Notes under the pieces: generated by a model
Database searches by the model: none
Told to the model about the DNA's origin: nothing
The model's input: the letters and a program-made list of their open reading frames with translations, nothing else
NCBI RefSeq assembly: GCF_001618955.1
Contig: NZ_LVYV01000006.1
Coordinates: 1-64,000, forward strand
Direction of reading: 5' to 3'
Length of the DNA: 64,000 nt
Origin: Tardiphaga robiniae
GTDB taxonomy: Bacteria > Pseudomonadota > Alphaproteobacteria > Rhizobiales > Xanthobacteraceae
Program-made: the position numbers and the translations under genes
Shown here: one piece after another, positions 1 through 8,312 of the stretch
Layout of the letters: every line of letters starts with the position of its first letter
Position numbering within the stretch: position 1 is the stretch's first letter

Positions 1-164
1 GGTGCAACGGGCACCTGGCGTTCCGCACGCCCTCTCACAAGGGGCTAGGAATGCAAGCGACGACGGCGCCCCCGCGCCGCAAACAATGGGGGCGATGACG
101 CATGTCTGAAGAGCAGTGGCTGTTTGAAATTCGAAGACGCTGAGGCGCGCAGGCGGTCGCGATA
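1..164. other. Non-coding stretch, no gene seen
   Basis: I see no open reading frame here with a credible start, ribosome site or family signature. The stretch lies downstream of the indolepyruvate oxidoreductase gene and runs into the left arm of the inverted-repeat element at 165. It may be the edge of an upstream gene's untranslated region. Confidence 0.5.
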
Positions 165-411
165 TCCCTCCCTCAAGCGGCGAAGCCGCGCAGTGGGGTC
201 TGGCGGACGAATTCGTCCGCCATGGTCGGGCGAACGAGACGATGCGTAGCATCGACGAAGTGGAGGCCGGGGTGGGGTGCCCCACGTGAGAGCGGTGCCT
301 CTTGCACCACCCCACCCGTCACGTCGCTCGCAAGTGCTCGCAACGTGCCACCCATGGCGGACGAATTCGTCCGCCAGACCCCACTGCGCGGCTCGCCGCT
401 TGGGGGAGGGA
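165..411. repeat. Nested inverted-repeat element (MITE-like), about 247 bp
   Basis: The outer arms, 165-224 and 352-411, are reverse complements over about 60 bases with one mismatch and one single-base gap. Each arm contains the same perfect 22-base palindrome built around gaattc (cggacgaattcgtccg core). Inside are smaller palindromes: cgatgc-gta-gcatcg at 240-254 and gtggggtgccccac at 271-285. No transposase is present. The right arm ends 13 bases beyond the stop codon of the oxidoreductase gene. This architecture fits a non-autonomous palindromic repeat, possibly also acting as a transcript end. I see no clear target-site duplication. Confidence 0.7.
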
Positions 412-423
412 AAAGCAAGAGCC

Positions 424-3400
424 CTACTCCGCCGCGATCTGCCGCGGCGCGGGCGGCGGATTGGCGAGGTCCTTGGCGAGTTCGGCATAGCGCGCCTTCG
501 CGGCCTGCACCGAGGCTTCCTTCACGGGGCCATAGCCACGAATGCTGTCCGGCAGCGAGAGGAGCTGCACGGCAGTATCTACAGTGAGCGGCGACAGCAG
601 GTTCAACACCGTCGCGACGTCCTTCTCGTAGCCCGCAATCAGATCGCGCTCCAGCTTGCGGTCGGCGCTGTAGCCGAACACATCCAGCGGCGTGCCGCGC
701 AAGGTGCGCAGCTTCGCCAGAATGCGAAACAGCGGCAGCATCCAGGCGCCGAACGCGCGCTTCTTTGGGCGCCCCGACGCGTCCGTACCCGGCAGCATCG
801 GCGGCGCGAGATTGAAGCTGATCTTGACGTCACCCTCGAACTGATCGCGCAGCTGCTTCTCGAACTTGCCGTCGGTATAGAGCCGCGCGACCTCGTATTC
901 GTCCTTGTAGGCGAGCAGCTTGGCGTAGTTGATCGCCACCGCACGCGGCAGTTCATCGTCATAGCCACCACGCATGGCGGCCTCACGGACCAGATCGACC
1001 ATCGCCTGATAGCGCTCGGCGAGCTTGCTGTTCTGATAGTCCGTCAGCAATCCGCTGCGATGGGCGACGATCTCGTCGAGGCTCATCTCATCCAGCGTCT
1101 TTGGCGCGATGGTCTCATCGGCCCCCTTGAGCATGCCCGCGAGCCGTGCCGGATCGGCGGCGGCAAGACGGCCAAGCTGGAACGCCAGCATGTTCATCTT
1201 GATCGACACGCCATTGAGCTCGATGGCCTGCTCGATCGACGCTGCCTGCAGCGGCAGCAGCCCCTGTTGATAGGCAAAGCCCATCATCATCATGTTGGTC
1301 GCGATGGAATCGCCGAGCAGTGCTTCGGCCGCCTTGGTGAAATCGAGGAACGTCGATTCCTTGCGCAGCGACATTTCCAGCACGTTGTTGACCTTGCGGG
1401 ACTGGAAATTGAAGTCGCGGTTGCGCACGAAATCCGCGATCGGAATGAGATGGGTGTTGACGATGCCAGTGGTGCGCGAGCTCTCGCAGAGCGAGATCGT
1501 GTCCTTGGCGATGGCCACCACTTCATCGGCCGCGATCAGGACATCTGCTGTGCCGGTGACGATGCGCGAGCAGGTAACGTCGCCGGTGTCGTTGGCGAGA
1601 CGCACATGGCTGAGCACCGCGCCGCCCTTCTGCGCGAGGCCAGACATGTCGAGGATCATCGAGGCTTTGCCCTCGATATGCGCGGCCATGCCGAGCAGCG
1701 CACCGATGGTCAACACGCCGGTGCCACCGACGCCGCCGACGGCGACATTATAGGGCTTGTCGAGCGTCGGCCGCGTGGCGGGCTCCGGCAATGCACCGAT
1801 GGCGCCGAGTTCGACGGGCGCCTTGCGCTTCAGCTTGCCGCCATCAACCGTGACGAAGGACGGGCAAAAGCCCTTGAGGCACGAATAGTCCTTGTTGCAG
1901 GAGGACTGATTGATGGTGCGCTTGCGACCCAATGGGGTCTCGAGCGGCTCCACCGAAATACAGTTCGACTGCACCGAGCAATCGCCGCAGCCTTCGCAGA
2001 CTGCCGGGTTGATGAGCACGCGGCGCTGCGGATCTTCCAGAATGCCCTTCTTGCGGCGGCGACGCTTCTCGGCGGCGCAGGTCTGCACGAACACGATGGC
2101 CGAGCAGCCCGGCACATCGCGTAGCGTCTTCATCACGGCGTCGAGTTCGTCGCGATGCGCCAGCTTCACGCCCGGCGCAATGGTGTTGGCGGGATAGGCA
2201 TCGGGATTCTCGGACACGAGGTAGATGTCGCGGATGCCCTCGCTGTGGAGCTGGAACGTGATCTTCTGCGGCGACAGGTCACCGTCATGGTGCTGACCAC
2301 CGGTCATCGCCACCGCATCGTTGTAGAGGATCTTGTAGGTGATGTTCGCTTTAGAGGCGATCGACTGGCGGATCGCCAGCGAGCCGGAATGGAAGTAAGT
2401 GCCGTCGCCGAGATTGGCGAAGATGTGCTTCTCCTTGGTGAAGGGCGCGATGCCCGTCCATGGCACGCCCTCGCCGCCCATATGGGTGAAGGTCTCGGTG
2501 GAGCGATCCATCCACAGTGACATGAAGTGGCAGCCAATGCCGGCCAGCGCGCGCGAGCCCTCCGGGACCTTGGTCGAGGTATTGTGCGGACAGCCCGAAC
2601 AGAAATACGGCGTGCGCGTGATCGGCACGACGTTCTGGACCTGCGAGGCCTCGCGTCCGTGAAACCAGTCGGCCTTGGCGCGCAGCAGTGCCGCGATCTC
2701 CGGATCGATCTCCATCGCCAGCAGGCGATCCACCAGCGAGGTCGCGACCTTGGCGACGCTCAGCTCTTCGGCGAATGGCAGGAAGCGATGATCGTGGGAA
2801 TCCATCTTGCCGACGATGCGTGGCCGCACATCGTCACGCCAGTTGAACAGCTCCTGCTTGACCTGGTTTTCGACGATCTCGCGGCGCTCTTCGACGATGA
2901 AGATCTCTTCGAGGCCCACGGCAAACTTGCGTACACCTTCCGGCTCCAGCGGCCACGGCATGCCGATCTTGTACAGTCGCAGACGAATCTTGGCGGCGAC
3001 CTCTTCGGTAATACCCAGCTCACGCAATGCCTGGCGCACGTCCTCATAGCTCTTGCCGGAGGCCATGATACCGAAGCGCGCATTCGGCGAGTCCATGGTG
3101 ACACGGTTGATGTTGTTGGCGCGGGCAAAGGCAATCGCCGCGAAGCCCTTGTAGTCCTGCAAGCGGCGATCCTGCACATAGCGGTCGTCCGGCCAGCGCA
3201 GGTTCAGACCATCCGGCGGCAGTTCGAAATCGGTGGGAATATTGAACGGGGTCATCTCGTCATTGAGGTTGATCTCCGCCGTGGTCTCCACGGTTTCGGT
3301 GATCACCTTCATGCCAACCCAGCAGCCGGAATAGCGCGACATCGCGATACCGAGCAGACCCATCTCGATCATCTCGTGGATCGACGACGGGTAGAGATAG

Positions 3401-3912
3401 GGCATCAGCGCCGAGATGAAGGCATGGTCGGACTGATGCGGAACAGTCGAGGACTTGGCGCCGTGGTCGTCGCCGGCGAGACAGAGCACGCCACCGAATT
3501 TCGCGGAGCCGGCAGCATTGCCGTGACGGAAGACGTCGCCGCAGCGATCGACGCCAGGGCCCTTGCCGTACCAGATGCCGACCACGCCATCATATTCGGC
3601 GCCGGGCGAGAGATTGAGCTGCTGGGTGCCCCAGATCGCGGTGGCTGCGAGATCTTCGTTGACGCCAGGCTGGAATTTGACGCCGTATTGATCGAGGTGT
3701 TTCCGTGCCGCCACGAGCTGCTGGTCGTAGCCGCCGAGCGGCGAGCCGCGATAGCCGGTAACAAAGGCTGCGGTGTTCAGACCCGCCGCGCGGTCCCTGC
3801 GGACCTGTGCCATCGGCAGTCGCACCAGCGCCTGAATGCCGGTCAGGAAAATGTGGCCAGAGCCCTGGGTGTATTTCTGATCGAGACTGATCGCGCCTTG
3901 ATTAATTCCCAT
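424..3912 (-). CDS. Indolepyruvate ferredoxin oxidoreductase, fused alpha and beta subunits
   Basis: Predicted to oxidise indolepyruvate and other aryl-pyruvates to the arylacetyl-CoA using thiamine diphosphate and Fe-S clusters, in the cytoplasm. Counting from an in-frame ATG five codons further upstream (3927), the alpha-type part covers about residues 1-690. It has a CSGCPHN motif near 443, a GDGT thiamine-diphosphate motif near 507 with YNDAVAMTGG near 535, and a cysteine cluster from 644 to 689 starting CEGCGDC, typical of ferredoxin-like iron-sulfur binding. From about 725 a beta-type gamma/delta domain follows (GGVGGTGVLT). The fusion and the length of about 1,160 residues match alphaproteobacterial members. 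I prefer the ATG at 3912 because homologous N-termini begin near it. Its neighbours are not functionally linked. A hairpin at 3948-3965 lies in the leader. Confidence 0.9.
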   Translation of the reverse strand: MGINQGAISLDQKYTQGSGHIFLTGIQALVRLPMAQVRRDRAAGLNTAAFVTGYRGSPLGGYDQQLVAARKHLDQYGVKFQPGVNEDLAATAIWGTQQLNLSPGAEYDGVVGIWYGKGPGVDRCGDVFRHGNAAGSAKFGGVLCLAGDDHGAKSSTVPHQSDHAFISALMPYLYPSSIHEMIEMGLLGIAMSRYSGCWVGMKVITETVETTAEINLNDEMTPFNIPTDFELPPDGLNLRWPDDRYVQDRRLQDYKGFAAIAFARANNINRVTMDSPNARFGIMASGKSYEDVRQALRELGITEEVAAKIRLRLYKIGMPWPLEPEGVRKFAVGLEEIFIVEERREIVENQVKQELFNWRDDVRPRIVGKMDSHDHRFLPFAEELSVAKVATSLVDRLLAMEIDPEIAALLRAKADWFHGREASQVQNVVPITRTPYFCSGCPHNTSTKVPEGSRALAGIGCHFMSLWMDRSTETFTHMGGEGVPWTGIAPFTKEKHIFANLGDGTYFHSGSLAIRQSIASKANITYKILYNDAVAMTGGQHHDGDLSPQKITFQLHSEGIRDIYLVSENPDAYPANTIAPGVKLAHRDELDAVMKTLRDVPGCSAIVFVQTCAAEKRRRRKKGILEDPQRRVLINPAVCEGCGDCSVQSNCISVEPLETPLGRKRTINQSSCNKDYSCLKGFCPSFVTVDGGKLKRKAPVELGAIGALPEPATRPTLDKPYNVAVGGVGGTGVLTIGALLGMAAHIEGKASMILDMSGLAQKGGAVLSHVRLANDTGDVTCSRIVTGTADVLIAADEVVAIAKDTISLCESSRTTGIVNTHLIPIADFVRNRDFNFQSRKVNNVLEMSLRKESTFLDFTKAAEALLGDSIATNMMMMGFAYQQGLLPLQAASIEQAIELNGVSIKMNMLAFQLGRLAAADPARLAGMLKGADETIAPKTLDEMSLDEIVAHRSGLLTDYQNSKLAERYQAMVDLVREAAMRGGYDDELPRAVAINYAKLLAYKDEYEVARLYTDGKFEKQLRDQFEGDVKISFNLAPPMLPGTDASGRPKKRAFGAWMLPLFRILAKLRTLRGTPLDVFGYSADRKLERDLIAGYEKDVATVLNLLSPLTVDTAVQLLSLPDSIRGYGPVKEASVQAAKARYAELAKDLANPPPAPRQIAAE

Positions 3913-4212
3913 TCCCACCCTCGTCACTGCGGCCTCTGAACTGTCGCCCGGGGCTATCGCCCCGGACTGCGTCGTCCGGCCTGCTCGCGCCTATTATCTG
4001 GGGTCGTTCGACTCCCTTAGAAACAGTCTATGTTGGATTTTGAACGGGACGCACCACAATTCTGGGCAATGGAGCCCCGCGTCCAAAGAACGCAATTTCG
4101 TGATGAATGCGGCCGGTAGACTTGTCACGTTGTGTCGCCGCAAAGGCCTTTGGCGCAAGGACGTAACGGCTTCACGCTGCAGTGCGATGCAGCACGATCT
4201 GCCAAAGGAGGC
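3913..4212. other. Intergenic region upstream of the indolepyruvate oxidoreductase
   Basis: About 300 bases between the oxidoreductase start and the stop of the receiver-domain gene, both on the minus strand, so it should hold the oxidoreductase promoter. The one structure I can point to is a hairpin at 3948-3965 with arms ccggggc/gccccgg and loop tatc. No convincing small gene is seen. Confidence 0.5.
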
Positions 4213-4578
4213 TCAGGCCTCGCCCGGGAATATCTCGCTGATGATCTTCATCAGATCGGCCTCGCGAAACGGCTTGCGCAGATAGGCGCGAAAACGCCCT
4301 GCCCGGTCGCGCACGACATGCTCCAGCAACGAGGTCATGACGACCACCGGAATTCCGCTCAGCCGCTCGTCCTGCCCCATCGCTGCGATCAGGCCGGCGC
4401 CGTCGAGGAACGGCATCATAAAATCGGTAAGCACGAGATCGGGCGTGTCCCGATGCAGAATGTCGAGCGCCTCGCGGCCATTGCCGGCCACGAGGACATT
4501 GAAGGCATATTCGCTCAACAGGACTTCGAGCCAGTCGGCGATCGCCCATTCGTCCTCGACAATCAGGACAGTTCGCAC
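4213..4578 (-). CDS. Stand-alone receiver-domain response regulator
   Basis: A 121-residue protein that is only a REC phosphoacceptor domain. The acidic pair E8-D9, the phosphoacceptor D52 (LTDFMMPFLDG), the switch threonine T82 (VVVMTS) and the conserved lysine K102 (YLRKPF) are all present. It has no DNA-binding or enzymatic output domain, so it should act by protein contact, as CheY and DivK do. It starts two bases after the stop of the KaiC-like gene, so the two are almost certainly co-transcribed, and the likely partner is that ATPase or an unlinked kinase. No histidine kinase lies nearby. Receiver identity is secure; its role is inference. Confidence 0.9.
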   Translation of the reverse strand: MRTVLIVEDEWAIADWLEVLLSEYAFNVLVAGNGREALDILHRDTPDLVLTDFMMPFLDGAGLIAAMGQDERLSGIPVVVMTSLLEHVVRDRAGRFRAYLRKPFREADLMKIISEIFPGEA

Positions 4579-4580
4579 CG

Positions 4581-6068
4581 CTATTCTCCAGTCAACTTAA
4601 GATCCGTCGATGGAGTTGGTGCAGGTCCCTGACTAGAAATGTCCCTGAGGATGCGCTCCGCACTCTGGAAATCGGCATCAAGAACGATGCCGCCGTCGAG
4701 AATTTCAAAGCGGCGCATGCGCATATCGGTCCGGCGGTCACGCGATTTCAGAATGGTCATCAGACGATGGTTTTCCGAGCGCAAGGCTGCGAGATGCAGC
4801 GCGATGATGTTCTCGGCAACCGCCGAGAGACCCGTCTGGTTGACGCCCTTGAGCGGCTGCCCGGGTGTCATGCCAGCGTGGTCCGTTTCTGCGGTTGCCA
4901 GCGTGGTAACACCGAGTGCGCGCAACTCGTTGCACAGCGCCGACAAAAAAGAGCCGATGCGCTCCTTTTCGTCGGTGAGCTTCGAGAAGCCTTCGATGCC
5001 ATCGATCACCAGACGGCGCACGCGGTTCTGCCTGATGGTCGAGAGCAGCTCGGTTGCGACCTCGTCGAGCACCGCTTCTGTCTGCGGACGCCACATCAGC
5101 GTGACTTTGTCGCCCCGCGATTTGAGCGGCAGCTTGAGGCTGTCGGCCTTGATGCGCAGTGCCATCGGATTCTCGTGGAACCCGAACAGCATCGCCGGTT
5201 CATTGGCGGGACCGCCGGTCAGGAACTGAAGACCGGCCGTGGTTTTGCCCGACCCGGAAGGCCCGAGCACCACCGTCACCGAATGCGTATCGACGCCGCC
5301 GCCAAGCATCTTGTCGACGCCGGCGATGCCGACCGACACCATCGGACCGTCGGCGCTGTCCCAAACGCTCGGTGTCTCCAGCAGCGCCTCGATACGCGGA
5401 TAGATGGCGTGGCCGTTCTCAGTGATGCGATAGGAGTGCTTGCCGCCCATGAACCAGGTGCCACGCAGTTTATGGACCTGCAGCGAACGCTCGGCACGGC
5501 GGCCATGCAGTGCCGACTGCAGCTCGATGAGACCGTCCACCATCGTATGCTCAGGCGGATGCGCATCGGCGTCGAAGGCGCTGGTCAGAAGGAACATGGT
5601 GCAGTTACTGAAGGCGGCCTGGGTTTGCAATTCGTGGATGAACTTCTTCAACTCAAGCTCGGAGCGCGCCTTTTCGTGCACGGTGATGAGACCATCGAGC
5701 ACGAGGATGCTGGCCTTGCGCGTGCGAACCTCGCGGCGGACCACGTCCAGCAGTCCGCGCAGCCCGTCGTCTTCCAGCGTCTTGAAGGCGCCGACATAGG
5801 ACATGCGGTCGGGAATTGCTGCTTCATCGAAGAAGGTCATCCGCCGCATGTGTCCGATCATGCGGGCGTGGCTTTCGGCAAGCAGCGTGATGTAAAGCGC
5901 GTTCCGCCCCTGCGCGGCCTGCGCGAAACAGATCTGGTTGCCCAGAATCGTCTTTCCGGCGCCCGGGGCGCCCTGAATGATGTAGATGCCGCCGTCGAAA
6001 ACGCCCCCACCCAGGATCGCATCGAGACCCGGTACGCCGGTTGCAAACCGGCCGTTATCGCCACTCAT
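4581..6068 (-). CDS. KaiC-like double-domain RecA-family ATPase
   Basis: A 495-residue cytosolic ATPase with two tandem KaiC/RecA domains, about residues 5-230 and 240-480. Walker A motifs are GAPGAGKT (33-40) and GPSGSGKT (269-276). Walker B strands are ILVLDG (121-126) and LVIDG (353-357). Cyanobacterial KaiC has paired catalytic glutamates after the first P-loop; here the equivalent stretch reads LLAES (E65). In the second domain the segment aligned with the KaiC phosphosites reads GLSAVAEN: a serine (S415) is kept and the threonine position is alanine. No kaiA or kaiB is in the window. The gene is followed after two bases by a receiver-domain gene, suggesting a signalling pair. KaiC-like is safe; a clock function is not supported. 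Confidence 0.88.
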   Translation of the reverse strand: MSGDNGRFATGVPGLDAILGGGVFDGGIYIIQGAPGAGKTILGNQICFAQAAQGRNALYITLLAESHARMIGHMRRMTFFDEAAIPDRMSYVGAFKTLEDDGLRGLLDVVRREVRTRKASILVLDGLITVHEKARSELELKKFIHELQTQAAFSNCTMFLLTSAFDADAHPPEHTMVDGLIELQSALHGRRAERSLQVHKLRGTWFMGGKHSYRITENGHAIYPRIEALLETPSVWDSADGPMVSVGIAGVDKMLGGGVDTHSVTVVLGPSGSGKTTAGLQFLTGGPANEPAMLFGFHENPMALRIKADSLKLPLKSRGDKVTLMWRPQTEAVLDEVATELLSTIRQNRVRRLVIDGIEGFSKLTDEKERIGSFLSALCNELRALGVTTLATAETDHAGMTPGQPLKGVNQTGLSAVAENIIALHLAALRSENHRLMTILKSRDRRTDMRMRRFEILDGGIVLDADFQSAERILRDISSQGPAPTPSTDLKLTGE

Positions 6069-6278
6069 TCCGAAACTGCCCCTAACGTGTCACCTATACC
6101 GGTGAGATGTTGAAACGTGTCGGGGAGCGATGGGTTCCAAAGCTTTTTCAGAAATATTTCGAAACGCTGCCTCTCAGCAAGGCAGCATCCCGCTAATAGC
6201 GCACCCGAAACGGAACATCGGCCTTTACGGGCCATTGCTGTCCGGTCACCCTGACAACATCAGGCATGGAGGACGGAA

Positions 6279-6530
6279 ATGGATCAGAAGCTGAATACCT
6301 GGACGTCGCAGCCTGAACTCGCCGGCAACGATATGGCGTCGACGAATGACGGTTCTTATCATCCGGATTGCGGCGAAGAGCATGATCACAAGCCGACCAA
6401 GGCCATCATCGGCGTGGGACTACTCGTGGTGCTGAGTTTCCTGCTCTATGAATTCAACGGCAAGGTGTCCAAGACCCACACGTCAGCGACCCCGCCCGCG
6501 CAGCACCAGAGCTTCGCGGCTAACCGTTAG
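6279..6530 (+). CDS. Small single-pass membrane protein, unknown function
   Basis: 83 residues with a hydrophilic, His/Asp/Glu-containing N-terminus, one hydrophobic segment at about residues 43-59 (AIIGVGLLVVLSFLLYEF) and a short polar C-terminus rich in Thr, Pro and Gln. A strong ribosome site (ggagga at 6268-6273) sits six bases before the ATG, so the start is well supported. I do not recognise a family. It resembles the next plus-strand small protein at 7411 in design (polar head, one transmembrane segment, Pro-rich tail), which may mean related roles. The 3' end overlaps the convergent formyltransferase gene by four bases. Confidence 0.7.
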   Translation: MDQKLNTWTSQPELAGNDMASTNDGSYHPDCGEEHDHKPTKAIIGVGLLVVLSFLLYEFNGKVSKTHTSATPPAQHQSFAANR

Positions 6531-7231
6531 GCTTCGACAGCTTCGTCCGCAATAGCGCTTTCAGTCTCGGGCACGACGACCCGAAACTGGAAGCCGTGCA
6601 GACCGATGGTCGGCACGATGCCGAAATGGTCAGTGCCGAAGACTTTGACCCGATGCTGCAATTCGTCTTTCTCGATGCTTACCGGGATGTCGCAGATCTG
6701 CTCATAGGCCTTGCGTGTGTGGCGCTTGTTACCCCAACGCAGTGCGCGCTCGATCAGCGGCTCCGGCTGTGTGGCCAGGACGCGTGCCATCCGCCAGAAA
6801 GTCTGCACCAGCTTCGTATAGGCAATCTCTTCCAGACCCGCGACACTGATGTCCGCCGGAATTGGGAACGCCTCGACATCCACGATCGGTCCGGCATCGA
6901 CACGTGCAATCATGCGATGGACCGTGCAGCCGAAGTCGGTCGCATGATCGTAGAGCGCAAAATGTGCCGGGGCCCAGCCGGGATATTGCGGCGGGCCGGG
7001 ATGGAAATTGTAGGCGCCAAAGCCAAGCTGATCGAGCACCGCGCCGGGGACTATCACGCCAGTGGTGAACGAAATCATCCGTGCCCGGCGCAGCCAATCG
7101 GGCTCGATCGCCGCCAGATCTTCAGCTGTGAAAACAGGAAGGACCGTCAGGGCCGGATTGTGACCACGGAGCAAAGTTGTAAAGACCGAGTGCTCAGCAG
7201 GACCCGTCAGGAGGATAATCGTATCGAACAT
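6527..7231 (-). CDS. Formyltransferase-family protein
   Basis: 234 residues with a formyl-transferase fold like the N-terminal domain of methionyl-tRNA formyltransferase. The catalytic triad pattern is visible: N75 and H77 in NFHPGPPQYPG, and D112 in VDAGPIVD. The C-terminal tRNA-binding domain of Fmt is missing, so the acceptor is probably a small molecule or a sugar nucleotide rather than initiator tRNA; the substrate cannot be deduced. The ATG at 7231 is chosen because the Rossmann-like strand (FDTIILLTG) begins right after it. The frame stays open to 7330, but those extra 33 residues look unlike the family. It is convergent with the small membrane protein gene, with a four-base overlap. 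Confidence 0.78.
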   Translation of the reverse strand: MFDTIILLTGPAEHSVFTTLLRGHNPALTVLPVFTAEDLAAIEPDWLRRARMISFTTGVIVPGAVLDQLGFGAYNFHPGPPQYPGWAPAHFALYDHATDFGCTVHRMIARVDAGPIVDVEAFPIPADISVAGLEEIAYTKLVQTFWRMARVLATQPEPLIERALRWGNKRHTRKAYEQICDIPVSIEKDELQHRVKVFGTDHFGIVPTIGLHGFQFRVVVPETESAIADEAVEA

Positions 7232-7410
7232 TCGAGCTGCCACGCGCTTCTGCGAATCAATAATCGCCTCAGCGTCGCAGCCAGGTCTTAACATCTGATG
7301 AGCAGACCCGATCACGCTGCATTGCCACATAGGATGAGGCTCTGGAATGGCACAATCTCTGGAACATGCACCTCATCTGACGATTGTCTTGCCGCACAGG
7401 AGGACACGAC

Positions 7411-7872
7411 ATGGCGAACATTCCTAATCCCAATGATCCGTATCGTCCAAATCCCGCCGATGACATCCGCAATCCTGCGCGGCTCGACAATGAGCTGCAG
7501 GCCGATCCTGAACTCGCGGAAGGGCCAGCGAGCGGTAGCCGCATGGCAATTTATGCACTTGGCATTGTTGTCTTGCTCGGCGCCGTATTCTACGGCCTTA
7601 ACAATACATCGATGAATCCGGGCGACGCGACGAAGACCGCATCCCAATCCGCGCCGGCGACGCAAGACAATACGCCAAAGGCGCCGGCGCCAACCAACGA
7701 CATCGCGGATTCCTATTCGAAGCCGCCGGTGGCACCCGGCGTACGTGACGTGACGCCGACCAACAACCAGCCCGGCGTCACCACCGGTGCGGCACCTGCG
7801 CGACCGCAAGCCCCGCAATCGGCTCCGACCGGCACCGAGATCGACAGCTCGAAGGGCGGCGCGCCGAAGTAA
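7411..7872 (+). CDS. Proline-rich single-pass membrane protein, unknown function
   Basis: 153 residues: an Asn/Pro/Asp-rich N-terminus, one transmembrane helix at about residues 46-63 (AIYALGIVVLLGAVFYGL), then a long low-complexity tail rich in Pro, Ala, Thr and Gln, probably periplasmic and disordered. The ATG at 7411 follows a clear ribosome site (ggagga, 7400-7405). No recognised domain. It looks like the cell-envelope tail proteins that are common and uncharacterised in this family. A convergent hairpin at 7888-7921 follows the stop. Confidence 0.75.
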   Translation: MANIPNPNDPYRPNPADDIRNPARLDNELQADPELAEGPASGSRMAIYALGIVVLLGAVFYGLNNTSMNPGDATKTASQSAPATQDNTPKAPAPTNDIADSYSKPPVAPGVRDVTPTNNQPGVTTGAAPARPQAPQSAPTGTEIDSSKGGAPK

Positions 7873-7887
7873 CGGCGCGACGGGCAG

Positions 7888-7921
7888 ACAAAGCTGCGGA
7901 CAGCAATGCCCGCGGCTTTGT
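7888..7921. terminator. Hairpin between convergent genes, probable bidirectional terminator
   Basis: Arms of 12 bases (acaaagctgcgg and ccgcggctttgt, one wobble mismatch) flank a 10-base loop. It lies between the stop of the plus-strand membrane protein gene (7872) and the stop of the minus-strand NIPSNAP gene (7932), where termination is expected from both sides. There is no strong U-run on either side. Confidence 0.5.
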
Positions 7922-7931
7922 CGCGCGTGGG

Positions 7932-8240
7932 CTATGCAGTCACCTGGCGCAGGAATGTGCGCTCTTCCGCCAGGATGAACTGGTGCTCCTCGGCCGACGC
8001 GAAATTCGCGACGCCGTCAGCGTCAGTGCGCAGTCTGGCGCGGTAGGCCTCATAGGCTGCCAAATCTGGAAACGAGATCAGGCCGAATGCAATGTTGTTC
8101 GTTCCTTCATGCGGCATCCAATAGCCCTGCAGATCACCACCGCATTTGGGAATAATCGTCAGCCAGCGCTTGGCATAGGCCTCGAACAATGTGCGTTTGA
8201 ACGGATCGATCTGATAGCGAATGAAGACAGTGATCGTCAT
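7932..8240 (-). CDS. NIPSNAP-family protein
   Basis: 102 residues with the dimeric alpha/beta-barrel layout of NIPSNAP proteins: an opening beta strand ([11 protein letters not shown]), FEAYAKRW, a central [15 protein letters not shown] helix and a closing EERTFLRQ strand. The family is small and cytosolic, of mostly unknown biochemical role. A good ribosome site (agggag) precedes the ATG at 8240. It is divergent from the ArsR-type regulator, with a perfect inverted repeat between them, so it is a likely target of that regulator. Confidence 0.85.
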   Translation of the reverse strand: MTITVFIRYQIDPFKRTLFEAYAKRWLTIIPKCGGDLQGYWMPHEGTNNIAFGLISFPDLAAYEAYRARLRTDADGVANFASAEEHQFILAEERTFLRQVTA

Positions 8241-8288
8241 GACGGCTCCCTCTGCAGATGCCTGGATATAGCCGCTTGCTCGACCGAG

Positions 8289-8312
8289 ATACTTCGATTA
8301 GCGTCGAAGTAT
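8289..8312. promoter_or_regulatory. Perfect operator-like inverted repeat at the ArsR-type start codon
   Basis: Nine-base arms atacttcga (8289-8297) and tcgaagtat (8304-8312) with a six-base spacer. The right arm runs into the ATG of the regulator gene at 8311. Symmetric sites of this size are usual for ArsR-family winged-helix dimers. Its position 49-72 bases upstream of the divergent NIPSNAP start would let one site control both genes. Binding by the adjacent regulator is inference. Confidence 0.6.

Noticed and set aside
277..2124. A long open frame on the plus strand opposite the indolepyruvate oxidoreductase gene
   Set aside because: It mirrors the codon pattern of the GC-rich gene on the other strand, has no ribosome site or family signature, and its residues are biased toward Arg, His and Asp as expected of an antisense frame.
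4581..6068. Naming the ATPase gene kaiC and calling a circadian system
   Set aside because: There is no kaiA or kaiB here and the phosphosite threonine position is Ala, so only KaiC-like is justified.
4767..6113. A 448-codon plus-strand frame opposite the KaiC-like gene
   Set aside because: No ribosome site or homology; the minus-strand gene carries complete ATPase motifs.
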